Both the position numbers and the translations under genes were made by a program. Below are positions 7,467-15,947 of a DNA stretch of 64,000 nt, piece after piece. Position 1 is the stretch's first letter. The number at the start of each line of letters is the position of its first letter. Source of the DNA: JBHJHP01 sp042219825 (GTDB lineage: Bacteria > Bacteroidota > Bacteroidia > Bacteroidales > UBA5342). A model generated the notes under the pieces. It worked only from the letters and a program-made list of their open reading frames with translations. It was not told where the DNA came from and searched no databases. The stretch is from assembly GCF_042219825.1 (NCBI RefSeq), contig NZ_JBHJHQ010000001.1, forward strand, positions 372,001 to 436,000, read 5' to 3'.

Positions 7467-7550
7467 GTGTGATGGGGGTGCCTTAATAATACGGGCTGAG
7501 ATCAAACCCTTTGAACCTGATCCGGGTAGTGCCGGCGAAGGGAATCGGAG
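7467..7550 (+). ncRNA. TPP (thiamine pyrophosphate) riboswitch, THI box
   Basis: The conserved core is directly readable: GGGGGTGCC, then ACGGGCTGAGAT, then CCCTTTGAACCTGATCCGG, GTAGTGCCGGCGAAGGGAA. These match the helix J2/3 (CTGAGA), the GAACCTGATC segment and the pyrophosphate-binding GCNNGCGAAGGGAA region of the TPP aptamer. It sits about 50 nt ahead of the TonB receptor start. No obvious terminator lies between aptamer and gene, so control is likely at translation initiation or by an unresolved hairpin. TPP binding should reduce expression of the downstream thiamine uptake genes. Confidence 0.96.
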
Positions 7551-7600
7551 TAAACCCACATTTCACATAGTTTTTTATTAACTAAAAAATTGTGTTTTTC

Positions 7601-10000
7601 ATGAAAAATTTATTGGCAATGGCCATCCTGCTTCTGACTTCGGTGGTGGTTTATGGTCAGACGAGTGTGTTTAACGGTAAGGTAGTAGACCAAAGCGGAG
7701 AACCTGTTTTGGGTGCGGCTGTTCAGATTGAAAACAGCAGGCTTGGAACGGTAGCAGACGAAAAGGGCGAGTTTTCCCTGAAGCTTTCGGAGCCCGGAAC
7801 CTACACTTATCTGGTATCTTTTGTGGGATACGAAAAAGTGACCGGCACGGTCACACTTAAAGAGGGAGACAATCCCCGGGTGATGATTACCATGACATCT
7901 TCGCTGGTGACCATGGATGAGTTGCTGGTGACGGCCATTAAGGCTGGTAATTCCAGTCCGTTTGCGCACAGCAATGTGGATCAGCAGGAACTGGAGGAGA
8001 AGAATGTGGCAGCCGATATGCCAACCTTGCTTCAGATGCTGCCGTCCGTTGTGTCTACTTCGGAAAATGGAACCGGGTTTGGGTATTCCAGTTTCAGGAT
8101 TCGCGGAACCGATATTTCCCGCATCAACGTTACGGTGAACGGTGTGCCGCTGAACGACAGTGAATCGCAGGGTGTGTTCTGGGTGAATATGCCGGATTTT
8201 GCGTCGTCTGTGCAGAACATTCAGGTGCAACGCGGTGTGGGAACCTCAACCAACGGTGCCGCTGCCTTTGGTGCATCGGTCAACTTTACCACCTTAGGGG
8301 TTGAACCGAAACCGTACTTTGAGTATCAGGGTATGGGCGGTTCGTTCAATACATTTAAAAATACGGTTATGGCGGGAACCGGACTCCTCAAGAACGGGTT
8401 CAATGTAGATGTGCGTTTCAGCAAATTAAATTCCGATGGTTATATTGAACGTGGATTTACAGATCATCAGTCTTTTTTTGCATCGGCAGGATGGCGGAAT
8501 GACAAGACGCTGCTAAAAGCCATCGTACTGATCGGAGAGGAGCATACCGGTATTACCTGGTGGGGCGTGCCTTCCGATTCGCTGGCTACCAACCGTCGCT
8601 TTAATCCTGCAGGAGAGTACGTGGATGATGCCGGCAACATACAATATTACGATGGTCAGACCGATAATTACTGGCAGAACCATTACCAGCTGATGGGCAA
8701 CCATGCCTTCAGTGAAAAACTCAGTCTGAATGCGGCGGTTCATCTGACGACAGGCAAAGGATACTACCAGCAGTATCAGGCTGGTGAAGATCTGGCAGAT
8801 TACGGTTTTTCTGAGCTGAGCAGTTCTACCGATCTGATCCGTCAGAAGTGGCTCGATAACAGCTTCTACGGCGCCAATGCTTCGTTGATTTACCAGGGTA
8901 AAAAATCGCGCATGACCTTTGGTTCAGCCTACACCAACTACGATGGCGACCATTACGGACTGATAAAATGGCTGCGTGACGGCGATCAGGATGTGAACAT
9001 GGAATGGTACCGCAATACCGGTCTTAAAAAGGATTTTAACGTGTTTGCCAAAGCTGAATATCAGCTTCTGGAGAATTTTTGGGTCTTTGAAGATCTGCAG
9101 TTGCGCAACATAAAATACGACATGGAAGGACCGGATGATGACCTCGTTTTGGTGGATCAGTCGCATAACTGGACCTTTTTTAATCCCAAGTTCGGATTGT
9201 CGTATAAACTCAACGATATCCGGTTTTACGGATCTTTTGCTACGGCGAACCGTGAACCGGCAAGAGCCGATCTGAAAGATGCTACCAAGGCCGGAGGTAA
9301 CGATATTCCTACGCCGGAAAGGCTTTACGATACAGAGGCTGGAGCGGTATGGTCGTCGGAAAAGGCCGCGGCCAACGTCAACCTGTATTACATGAATTAC
9401 AAGGATCAGCTGGTCAATACCGGTGAGCTGAACAGTGTGGGGTATCCCATTATGACCAACGTGGATAAGAGCTATCGTCTGGGCGTGGAACTGGGCTGGA
9501 AGATACAGCCGGTTAAGCAGTTGTCGTGGGAGGCCAATGCAACGCTCAGCCGGAATAAGATTATTGATTATGTGGAGTATGCTGAGGCTTACGATGCGGA
9601 TTGGAATGAATTTATCCAGACAAGACAATTGGGTAATACCGATATTTCCTATTCTCCATCGGTAATTGCCGGTAGTGATTTAACGATCAATGCAGGTCAA
9701 AAAATTGCATTGCATCTGATCAATAAATACGTGGGCAAACAGTATTTTGACAATACCATGAGCGAGGACCGCGCTATTGATGCATATCATTTTATGAATG
9801 TCCGTTTGGATGTTGGTACTTTTGATGTATGGAAGATGAAACTGAGTGCACAGTTTCTGGTCAATAATGTGTACGATGCCATGTACAGCAATAATGCCTA
9901 TGGTGGAAACTGGTATGAGCAGGGAACCGAATATACCTGGAAATACTATTTCCCACAGGCAGGCAGGAATTATGCAGCAAAATTGGTACTCAGGTTCTAG
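7601..10000 (+). CDS. TonB-dependent receptor, probable thiamine-type (OMR1)
   Basis: Start chosen at ATG 7601 (MKNLLAMAILLL) rather than the in-frame GTG at 7592, since the signal peptide begins there (residues 1-19, ending VYG). About residues 20-105 form a carboxypeptidase-regulatory-like beta-sandwich (VFNGKVVDQSGEPVLGAAV). Next is the plug domain (about 110-220, with SSFRIRGTDISRINVTVNGV) and then a 22-strand-type barrel to a C-terminal Phe (AKLVLRF). It would import a substrate across the outer membrane using TonB energy. The TPP riboswitch in front and the PnuT and thiamine pyrophosphokinase genes behind point to thiamine or a thiamine-like compound. The family is certain; the substrate is inferred from regulation. 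Confidence 0.93.
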   Translation: MKNLLAMAILLLTSVVVYGQTSVFNGKVVDQSGEPVLGAAVQIENSRLGTVADEKGEFSLKLSEPGTYTYLVSFVGYEKVTGTVTLKEGDNPRVMITMTSSLVTMDELLVTAIKAGNSSPFAHSNVDQQELEEKNVAADMPTLLQMLPSVVSTSENGTGFGYSSFRIRGTDISRINVTVNGVPLNDSESQGVFWVNMPDFASSVQNIQVQRGVGTSTNGAAAFGASVNFTTLGVEPKPYFEYQGMGGSFNTFKNTVMAGTGLLKNGFNVDVRFSKLNSDGYIERGFTDHQSFFASAGWRNDKTLLKAIVLIGEEHTGITWWGVPSDSLATNRRFNPAGEYVDDAGNIQYYDGQTDNYWQNHYQLMGNHAFSEKLSLNAAVHLTTGKGYYQQYQAGEDLADYGFSELSSSTDLIRQKWLDNSFYGANASLIYQGKKSRMTFGSAYTNYDGDHYGLIKWLRDGDQDVNMEWYRNTGLKKDFNVFAKAEYQLLENFWVFEDLQLRNIKYDMEGPDDDLVLVDQSHNWTFFNPKFGLSYKLNDIRFYGSFATANREPARADLKDATKAGGNDIPTPERLYDTEAGAVWSSEKAAANVNLYYMNYKDQLVNTGELNSVGYPIMTNVDKSYRLGVELGWKIQPVKQLSWEANATLSRNKIIDYVEYAEAYDADWNEFIQTRQLGNTDISYSPSVIAGSDLTINAGQKIALHLINKYVGKQYFDNTMSEDRAIDAYHFMNVRLDVGTFDVWKMKLSAQFLVNNVYDAMYSNNAYGGNWYEQGTEYTWKYYFPQAGRNYAAKLVLRF

Positions 10001-10006
10001 GTACGT

Positions 10007-10180
10007 CCTCCTTTTTCAAAAGGAGGTGGACTTCGCAAGAAGGCCGGAGGATTTAAAGTGACAGGTTACGGGTGACAGGTTACAATTGTTACAAGTAACT
10101 TGTCACGCGTCACTAAAACAATTGTTCATTCTTCACTTTTCGTTGTTCATTTATATTTCGTAATTCCTAATTCGTAATTG
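10007..10180 (+). repeat. Intergenic mix of short repeats
   Basis: The gap between receptor and transporter holds several repeat-like pieces. There is a CCTCCTTTT/AAAAGGAGG hairpin (10007-10026), two direct copies of GTGACAGGTTAC (10058-10069, 10072-10083) followed by the partly inverted GTAACTTGTCAC (10095-10106), and AATTCCTAATTCGTAATTG near 10159-10180, which recurs near 12311-12330. No gene seen. The first hairpin lacks a T-run, so read-through into the transporter gene is expected. Confidence 0.6.
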
Positions 10181-10185
10181 ATTCT

Positions 10186-10818
10186 ATGTTAGACTGGATC
10201 ATAAAAAATTATGTAGAAATAACCGGTGCACTGCTTGGGATACTCTATCTCTGGTTTGAGATAAAACAAAATAAGCTGCTCTGGCCACTGGGAATTCTTA
10301 CGTCTGCTTTTTACATCTTCATCTTTTTCAGTGCCAAGTTTTATGCGGATATGGGATTGAATGTGTATTATGTGGTCATCAGCATTTACGGGTGGTATTA
10401 TTGGATGAAAGGAGGAAAGAGGAAAGAGAGTGAGGAACAGAGTGAGAATGAGGTAGTGAGTGAAGAGTTGCCGGTAAGCCGGATAACAACACGGCTGGCA
10501 TTAACATTACTTGGCGTGACGATTCCTGTTTTTATTGTGATTGCTTATGTTTTGGTTTCCTGGACAGACTCACCGGTGCCTTACTGGGATGCCTTTACCA
10601 CAGCGCTGAGCATTACCGCCACCTGGATGCTGGCGAGGAAAATTCTGGAGCAATGGCTGGTGTGGATCCTGGTGAATGCTGTATCTTTGGGGCTTTATAT
10701 CTATAAAGGATTATATCCTACGGTGGTGCTCTTTTTCTTTTATACAGTGCTCGCCATAGTAGGCTATTATAGATGGCGTAGGGATTATGACAAACAGTTT
10801 GAACATGCAGCAGATTGA
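10186..10818 (+). CDS. pnuT: PnuC-family transporter, probable thiamine transporter PnuT
   Basis: A 210-residue membrane protein with about seven hydrophobic segments and the PnuC-type signature (WFEIKQNKLLWPLGILTSAF, later YYVVISIYGWYYW). PnuC family proteins move vitamin precursors by facilitated diffusion, trapped by downstream phosphorylation. In Bacteroidota the branch found behind TPP riboswitches is called PnuT. A hydrophilic charged loop (KGGKRKESEEQSENE) lies near residues 75-95. The gene overlaps the next gene, a thiamine pyrophosphokinase, which would provide the trapping step. Identification rests on both the protein pattern and the operon. Confidence 0.88.
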   Translation: MLDWIIKNYVEITGALLGILYLWFEIKQNKLLWPLGILTSAFYIFIFFSAKFYADMGLNVYYVVISIYGWYYWMKGGKRKESEEQSENEVVSEELPVSRITTRLALTLLGVTIPVFIVIAYVLVSWTDSPVPYWDAFTTALSITATWMLARKILEQWLVWILVNAVSLGLYIYKGLYPTVVLFFFYTVLAIVGYYRWRRDYDKQFEHAAD

Positions 10819-11443
10819 GGATTTAAAACCGGGTGTTCCGGTGATTCTGGCGGACGGATCGTTTCCGGAATCACAACGGGTACTGGAATATTTACATCAG
10901 GCATCAACCATTATATGTTGTGACGGTGCTACGGTAAAGTTGCTGGAACACGAGTTACAACCCGATTATATTGTGGGCGACATGGATTCGCTGCCGGAAC
11001 AGTTCAAACGCCGCTTTGAATCCATCATCTCATCATCTGCCGATCAACTGACCAACGATCTTACAAAAGCCGTTAACAAAGCTCTGGAGCTGGGATTGGA
11101 CAAGGTGGTGATACTGGGTGCCACCGGCTTACGGGAAGATCATACAATGGGGAACATCGGACTTCTGGCTGAACACGGACAAAAACTGCAACTACAGATG
11201 GTGTCGGATTACGGCATTTTTAATCCGGTTTATGAGACGACAATATTTGGTTCTTTCAAAGCGCAACAGGTCTCCTTATTCTCTGTCATGGGTAATCCTG
11301 CCATCACATTGCACGATCTTAAATATTCATTAAACGATTATGTGCTGAAAAATTTGTGGGAAGGCACCTTAAACGAAGCACTTGGAACCTCTTTTCGGAT
11401 TGAATTTGCAGGCGGTGCTTTAGTAGTATTCAGGGCTTTTTAA
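10805..11443 (+). CDS. Thiamine diphosphokinase (thiamine pyrophosphokinase)
   Basis: Transfers pyrophosphate from ATP to thiamine to give TPP. The protein shows the family motifs CCDGATVKLL, DYIVGDMDSL (acidic, Mg/ATP-binding), DQLTNDLTKAV and GATGLREDHTMGN, in the expected order for the catalytic domain. The C-terminal region (about 150 onward) corresponds to the vitamin-B1-binding beta domain. I prefer ATG 10805 (MQQIEDL), overlapping pnuT by 14 bp; ATG 10787 would add six residues and overlap by 32 bp. Overlap implies translational coupling with pnuT. Together with the riboswitch and receptor, it forms a complete uptake-and-trap unit for thiamine. Confidence 0.92.
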   Translation: MQQIEDLKPGVPVILADGSFPESQRVLEYLHQASTIICCDGATVKLLEHELQPDYIVGDMDSLPEQFKRRFESIISSSADQLTNDLTKAVNKALELGLDKVVILGATGLREDHTMGNIGLLAEHGQKLQLQMVSDYGIFNPVYETTIFGSFKAQQVSLFSVMGNPAITLHDLKYSLNDYVLKNLWEGTLNEALGTSFRIEFAGGALVVFRAF

Positions 11444-11525
11444 ATTTTTTCCCGCTGATTGCGCAGAATACCGCAGATAAATTACCATATTAATATTTCC
11501 CGCAAGTTGATAAGACAAAGGGTTT

Positions 11526-11715
11526 CCGGTTACTGAGTGCTCCGGTATCAAACCGGAAAGTATCGAAGTAACTATTCACGGCTAACGATTTGAAAAAGTT
11601 TCTCGCAGATATACGCTGATGTTTACGCTGATTACAGCGGACACAACTCCGAAGGAGTGTCAGTATGGTAGCAGAATGTATATGAAATGTAATTCATGTC
11701 CGCGCAGAATAAAGC
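11526..11715 (+). repeat. Second intergenic repeat family, unit 1
   Basis: Contains GGTTACTGAGTGCTCCGGTA, GTATCGAAGTAAC, a TTCTCGCAGATATACGCTGA segment, an ACTCC-GA-AGGAGT hairpin, and an outer GCGGACA/TGTCCGC stem enclosing a GTATGGTAGCAGAATGTATA stretch. A closely similar unit follows about 350-360 bp downstream. Short open frames here (11619-11896) are repeat-derived and not annotated as genes. Confidence 0.8.
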
Positions 11716-11885
11716 AATTTCCGGTTGTTGTTCTTGTCGGCTATTGGATACGGTGGATCAATGCAAGGAAATTAAATATGTTTCGGGACCTACGGCCCTC
11801 TGTTTTAATTATGGTCTTCTTAGTCGAACATACTTTCGCCTCTCCGAGGCTAATTTTTACCACAGATGGCACAGATTATTGAATC

Positions 11886-12060
11886 CCGGTTACTGAGTGT
11901 TCCGGTATTAAATCAGAATGTATCGAAGTAACGATTCTAAAAGTTTCTCGCAGATGTACGCTGATGTTTACGCTGATTTCCGCGGACAAAACTCCGAAGG
12001 AGTGTCAGTATGGTAGCAAAATGTATATGAAATGTAAATCATGGCCGCGCAATATTATTG
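11886..12060 (+). repeat. Second intergenic repeat family, unit 2
   Basis: Same order of blocks as unit 1: GGTTACTGAGTGTTCCGGTA, GTATCGAAGTAAC, TTCTCGCAGATGTACGCTGA, ACTCCGAAGGAGT, GTATGGTAGCAAAATGTATA. The outer stem has decayed to GCGG/CCGC. Units 1 and 2 together suggest a tandem duplication with later drift. The intervening 11716-11885 has no gene. Confidence 0.8.
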
Positions 12061-12117
12061 AATATCCCGCTATGGCACTTGTCGGCCACTGTACCATAGC
12101 TGATAAATCTTTAATTC

Positions 12118-12232
12118 ATTATTTGTTTATGCTATCGATGTAGTTCAGGAATCCCCTCTTTGTCCTTTAGGATAGAGAGGGGCGGATATTGCGTTCTCTC
12201 TGACTGTCAGAACCGGGGTGAGTCAGGTTATT
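12118..12232 (+). repeat. Partial structured repeat, copy G
   Basis: A diverged right-hand portion of the first repeat family. CCCCTCT/AGAGGGG forms an outer stem (about 12156-12184) enclosing TCCT/AGGA, followed by GAACCGGGGTGAGTCAGG. The inner hairpin sequence differs from copies C, D and F, but the outer stem and the ACCGGGGTGAGTCA tail are kept. The rest of 11444-12331 holds only repeat pieces and AATTCCTAATTCG-type sequence. Confidence 0.65.
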
Positions 12233-12331
12233 GTTTCTCGCAGATTTACGCAGACAAAACTCCTAATTCCAATATGATCCGAATCTTAATACCGTTTGTT
12301 CAGAAATTCCTCATTCCTAATTCGTAATTGA

Positions 12332-13891
12332 CTATGCTGATCTTGCCCGGTTCAGAACAATATTTCCCAAGGCTTTCCAGAAATAGCTCCAGTCGGTTTT
12401 TAAAGGAGACTTTTGGTAGGCTTCAATGTAGCGTAATTCAGACTGCTGGATTTCTTCCAGGGTCTCTGGCATATCGGCGTAAAAGGGCGGAATCAGTCCT
12501 GGTTTTACGGTAGTGCGTTTTTCCTTTAATTCATCGGAATACAGACTGAAATAGTGTGCACTCAGTGGCCTTACACCCACAATTTTTAATTGCCCTCTAA
12601 GCAGGTTCAGGATCATCGGAAATTCATCCAGCCATACTTTACGCAAAAATTTACCCATCGGGCTCACACGGAAATCATCCTTTATCTTGCCACCTTCCTG
12701 CAGGTTGTTCAGGTTAAATATGTATTCCTGCAAAAATTCAGAGTAGGGATACATGGTTCTAAATTTATATACCCCAATGGTTTTACCATCTTTCCCCTGC
12801 CTGCGAAGACGGATCAGCGGACCATAGGAAGGATTGGAATTATTTTTAGGAGCACCTTTTTTATTCATGATCAGGTAGGAACGGCCCTCAATTTCCTTTT
12901 CACGTATCAGTTCAAACCCACTGTAATAAAGACGGCCAAGTATCTCTACATGCGTTAGTACGCGGTTATTGCCTCGCGTAATCAGGAAGTAAAGCCAGCG
13001 GGTTGCTTTTATTTTGGGAGCAACGCGTTTCAGAAGGTAATCCAATGATAAATAAATGTAATTAATAACCGGCGGATATTTGGCTATGAGCCGCCTTCTG
13101 CGCTCTTCTGCTGTTTCCGCATTCAATATGTAAGTTCCGCCCTCAATCAGGCGTTCATTAACCGTTCTGAAAAAGGTATTTAGGTGCCGCACATCATTAA
13201 TGCGCTTAAGGTTAATAATGGCTTCGGCATTGTTTCGTTTAAGCTTTTGAATGTTAAATAGCGTGGTTGTTGAAAACAGTACTGTTTTTGGCGAATTCAG
13301 ATCCACATATTTCACGATAAAATCATGAACTTCCTGCGATGAGGCCTCTATCAGCGTCTGATCCAGTTCCGAATCTTCATCAATCTCTTTAGCTTCAGCC
13401 TCTTCCTTTAACCTTTTTCGTTCCTTCCTGCTTTTTAATGGTTCAAGCAGCCTTCCCTCCGGTTCACCTTCGTAGTAGAATCCTTTTCGGTTCAACTTTA
13501 AATAATAGGTGTATATGGCGGCAAAGAACAGCTCCATGAGTGTAGCCATTCCAATGGTTCCGTAGACGATTAAACGGCTGAAATTATAGTACCCGAGGAA
13601 ATAAATAGCGAAAGAAACGATACCTGTTATCACTGCATTGGATAGCAGGATCATGACAAGGTAGTCCTTGCGGCGTAGTTTTCGGATCAGAAAGTATTTA
13701 CCTGTAACGAATGAAATTATACTCCAGATAACCAGGAAGACATAAAACGGATCAGAATACCGCGGAAGGTAGATTCTGACTGTTGCAGGTTTTAGTTTGG
13801 CAATGAAGAGGAATGCAATAACCAATATTAAAAGGTCAATTATCCAAAGTGCCCACCCTCTTCTGACTTGCTTTCTATTAGCTTTCGCCAT
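12332..13891 (-). CDS. Sugar transferase (polyprenyl-phosphate sugar-1-P transferase type)
   Basis: A 519-residue protein. Four hydrophobic segments lie in the first 130 residues, followed by a charged linker (KSRKERKRLKEEAEAKEIDED) and a soluble region of about 150 residues. The C-terminal bacterial sugar transferase domain (about 330-510) has KFRTMYPYSE, DEFPMILNLLRGQLKIVGVR and VKPGLIPPFY. Enzymes of this type start a repeat unit of exopolysaccharide or O-antigen by loading a sugar phosphate onto undecaprenyl phosphate at the inner membrane. The middle region does not look like the usual CoA-binding-like domain. A TAATTTTG box (rc of 13911-13918) may serve as promoter. It is far from the polysaccharide locus at the window end. 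Confidence 0.85.
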   Translation of the reverse strand: MAKANRKQVRRGWALWIIDLLILVIAFLFIAKLKPATVRIYLPRYSDPFYVFLVIWSIISFVTGKYFLIRKLRRKDYLVMILLSNAVITGIVSFAIYFLGYYNFSRLIVYGTIGMATLMELFFAAIYTYYLKLNRKGFYYEGEPEGRLLEPLKSRKERKRLKEEAEAKEIDEDSELDQTLIEASSQEVHDFIVKYVDLNSPKTVLFSTTTLFNIQKLKRNNAEAIINLKRINDVRHLNTFFRTVNERLIEGGTYILNAETAEERRRRLIAKYPPVINYIYLSLDYLLKRVAPKIKATRWLYFLITRGNNRVLTHVEILGRLYYSGFELIREKEIEGRSYLIMNKKGAPKNNSNPSYGPLIRLRRQGKDGKTIGVYKFRTMYPYSEFLQEYIFNLNNLQEGGKIKDDFRVSPMGKFLRKVWLDEFPMILNLLRGQLKIVGVRPLSAHYFSLYSDELKEKRTTVKPGLIPPFYADMPETLEEIQQSELRYIEAYQKSPLKTDWSYFWKALGNIVLNRARSA

Positions 13892-14143
13892 TTTTTAGAA
13901 AATTATCACACAAAATTAATTATTATACCTTAACAAACGTAAATTCTTTATGCTTATTGAAGACATTTAAGTTTATGTTATTACTTAGTTTAAATTTAAT
14001 TAATAATTAATTATTTTTAATTGTTGTTAATTGAACGTAACTAATTAAACAATAGGGGTATATGTGTACGTTTAACAGAATATCACATTTATTGCTTTAG
14101 AGTAATTATATAATTTTGTTACTTTGCAGCGATATTTTGGAAC

Positions 14144-14983
14144 ATGAAATTAGTAAAAACGGTAAGGGAACTGCGTTCCGTTATTGATGGCGCTGTACGC
14201 GTCGGTAAAAGTGTAGGTTTTGTGCCTACCATGGGGGCTTTACACAAGGGACATTTATCATTGGTTGAATGTAGCTTAAACGATTGCGGTTTTACAGTAG
14301 TAAGCATCTTTGTAAACCCGACCCAGTTTAACAATCCCGAAGATTTAAAGAAATATCCCCGCACTTTGGAAAACGATCTGAAGTTAATGGAACCTTTAGG
14401 GGTTGATCTGGTTTTTAATCCCGAAGCAGAGGAGATGTATCCTGAACCGGATACACGAAAATTCAACTTCGGATCTTTGGAGAGCGTAATGGAAGGTGCT
14501 CACCGGCCAGGTCATTTTAATGGAGTAGCACAGATAGTCAGCAAGTTGTTTGATGTAGTTCAACCTGATAAAGCTTATTTTGGTGAAAAGGATTTTCAGC
14601 AACTTGCCGTTATTAAGGCTATGGTGCGTGAGTACAACTATAAGGTGGAGATTGTCCCTTGTGCTATTGTAAGAGAAGCGGACGGACTCGCCATGAGTTC
14701 CAGAAATGTGCGACTGACAGGGCAACAACGAAAAAGCGCTGTCCGTATTTCGCAGGCATTGTTTAAATCCCGTCAAATGGCCAGTATAACGGATATTGAT
14801 TCCGTTAAAAAATGGGTTAAGGATTATGTAAACGATGATCCGGAACTGGAAGTGGAATACTTTGAAATATCAGATGTAAATAACTTACAACCGGTCGCTT
14901 CGTGGCACGGACATGAGCAACTGATCGGCTGTATAGCAGTTTTTGCAGGCAAAATTCGTTTAATTGATAATATTATCTATTAA
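14144..14983 (+). CDS. panC: Pantothenate synthetase
   Basis: Condenses pantoate with beta-alanine using ATP, the last step of vitamin B5 synthesis. The 279-residue protein carries PTMGALHKGH (HxGH nucleotidyl-transfer motif, His34 and His37), FVNPTQF, GAHRPGHFNGVAQIVSKLF, KAYFGEKDFQQL and the KMSKS-equivalent AMSSRN, in correct order and usual length. It lies 15 bp ahead of panD, which makes beta-alanine, so the pair supplies both enzymes of the last part of the route. A box TAATTTTG at 14111-14118 or the adjacent TTACTTTG may be the -7 element. Function is certain. Confidence 0.97.
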   Translation: MKLVKTVRELRSVIDGAVRVGKSVGFVPTMGALHKGHLSLVECSLNDCGFTVVSIFVNPTQFNNPEDLKKYPRTLENDLKLMEPLGVDLVFNPEAEEMYPEPDTRKFNFGSLESVMEGAHRPGHFNGVAQIVSKLFDVVQPDKAYFGEKDFQQLAVIKAMVREYNYKVEIVPCAIVREADGLAMSSRNVRLTGQQRKSAVRISQALFKSRQMASITDIDSVKKWVKDYVNDDPELEVEYFEISDVNNLQPVASWHGHEQLIGCIAVFAGKIRLIDNIIY

Positions 14984-14998
14984 CTTTGCGGTATGGGA

Positions 14999-15352
14999 AT
15001 GAATGTCGAAGTAGTAAAATCAAAATTGCACAATGTATCGGTTACAGGTGCAAACCTGAACTACATTGGTAGCATTACGATAGATGAAGATTTGATGGAT
15101 GCTGCGAACATCCTTACACACGAGAAAGTACAGGTGGTGAATAACACCAATGGCGAACGTTTTGAAACATATGTGATTAAAGGAGAACGCGGATCAGGTG
15201 AAATATGTCTGAATGGCGCTGCAGCCCGTAAAGTGGCTGTAGGAGATGTAATTATTATTATTACCTATGCATCAATGCCGTTCGAAGAGGCTAAAACACA
15301 TGAGCCAATCTTTATTTTTCCTGACACGGCAACCAACAAACTCGTCGATTAG
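14999..15352 (+). CDS. panD: Aspartate 1-decarboxylase
   Basis: Pyruvoyl enzyme converting aspartate to beta-alanine. The sequence NLNYIGSITID contains the self-cleavage Gly-Ser bond; from ATG 14999 these are Gly24-Ser25, exactly the numbering of the E. coli enzyme, which is why I prefer it to ATG 14993. It also has the conserved NNTNGERFETYVI, GERGSGEICLNGAAAR and a VIIITYA strand. About 117 residues, usual length. It follows panC closely, and an intrinsic terminator lies just behind it, so panC-panD ends here. Confidence 0.96.
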   Translation: MNVEVVKSKLHNVSVTGANLNYIGSITIDEDLMDAANILTHEKVQVVNNTNGERFETYVIKGERGSGEICLNGAAARKVAVGDVIIIITYASMPFEEAKTHEPIFIFPDTATNKLVD

Positions 15353-15379
15353 AAATTATTAGTACATAATTATATTGTG

Positions 15380-15408
15380 AACCGTTCTCAAAAGGAACGG
15401 TTTTTTTA
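15380..15408 (+). terminator. Intrinsic terminator after panD
   Basis: Stem AACCGTTC/GGAACGGTT with a short loop, followed by a run of seven T residues at 15401-15407. Confidence 0.85.
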
Positions 15409-15451
15409 TCTTTACCCGTTGTAAACATTTTACCACCAAAATTTATGTCGT

Positions 15452-15946
15452 ATGAACCAGACTGAACAGATCGTTTCAAAAATTCAAACCTGGGATCAGG
15501 CAAGGCAAACCGTTTCCGAATGGGAAGAAAAGGGTTTGAAAGTGGTCTTTTCAAACGGGTGTTTTGATCTGGTACATAAGGGACATGTGGATTACCTGGC
15601 CCGTGCCCGTGATTTGGGCGATAAACTGGTGATCGGACTGAATAGTGATGCTTCGGTGAGCCTTTTAAAAGGTAATGCAAGACCAGTGGTGGATCAGGAT
15701 AGCCGGGCGTTTTTACTGGCAGGGTTCTCGTTTATCGATCTTGTGGTGATATTCGATGAAGATACACCGTATGAACTGGTAAAGTTGTTACAGCCGGATA
15801 TACTGGTGAAAGGAAATGATTATAAACCAGAAGATATTGCCGGATACGATGTAGTGATGGCGAAAGGAGGTGAGGTGATTACAGTGGAACTGGTTGAGGG
15901 CTATTCCACCACTGCATTAATAGATCGCATAAAAAAAGCATTTTAA
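15452..15946 (+). CDS. rfaE2: D-glycero-beta-D-manno-heptose 1-phosphate adenylyltransferase
   Basis: A 164-residue cytidylyltransferase-like enzyme. FSNGCFDLVHKGHVDYL carries the HxGH motif (His42, His45), LVIGLNSDASVSLLKG and GNDYKPEDI follow, and GYSTTALIDRI closes the fold. It adds AMP to heptose 1-phosphate on the way to ADP-heptose, the LPS inner-core precursor. Here it is the stand-alone form of the domain that is the C-terminal half of HldE in enterics. The kinase partner is not in the window. It sits directly in front of radA with a 1-bp gap, so both are probably on one transcript. Confidence 0.92.
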   Translation: MNQTEQIVSKIQTWDQARQTVSEWEEKGLKVVFSNGCFDLVHKGHVDYLARARDLGDKLVIGLNSDASVSLLKGNARPVVDQDSRAFLLAGFSFIDLVVIFDEDTPYELVKLLQPDILVKGNDYKPEDIAGYDVVMAKGGEVITVELVEGYSTTALIDRIKKAF

Positions 15947-15947
15947 G

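Noticed and set aside
7610..8230. 206-codon antisense frame in the TonB receptor gene
   Set aside because: Shadow of a well-supported gene; no family pattern, codon use follows the receptor frame.
11619..11896. Overlapping open frames of 66-87 codons
   Set aside because: Located in the second repeat family; unit 2 has the same bases without keeping the frame.
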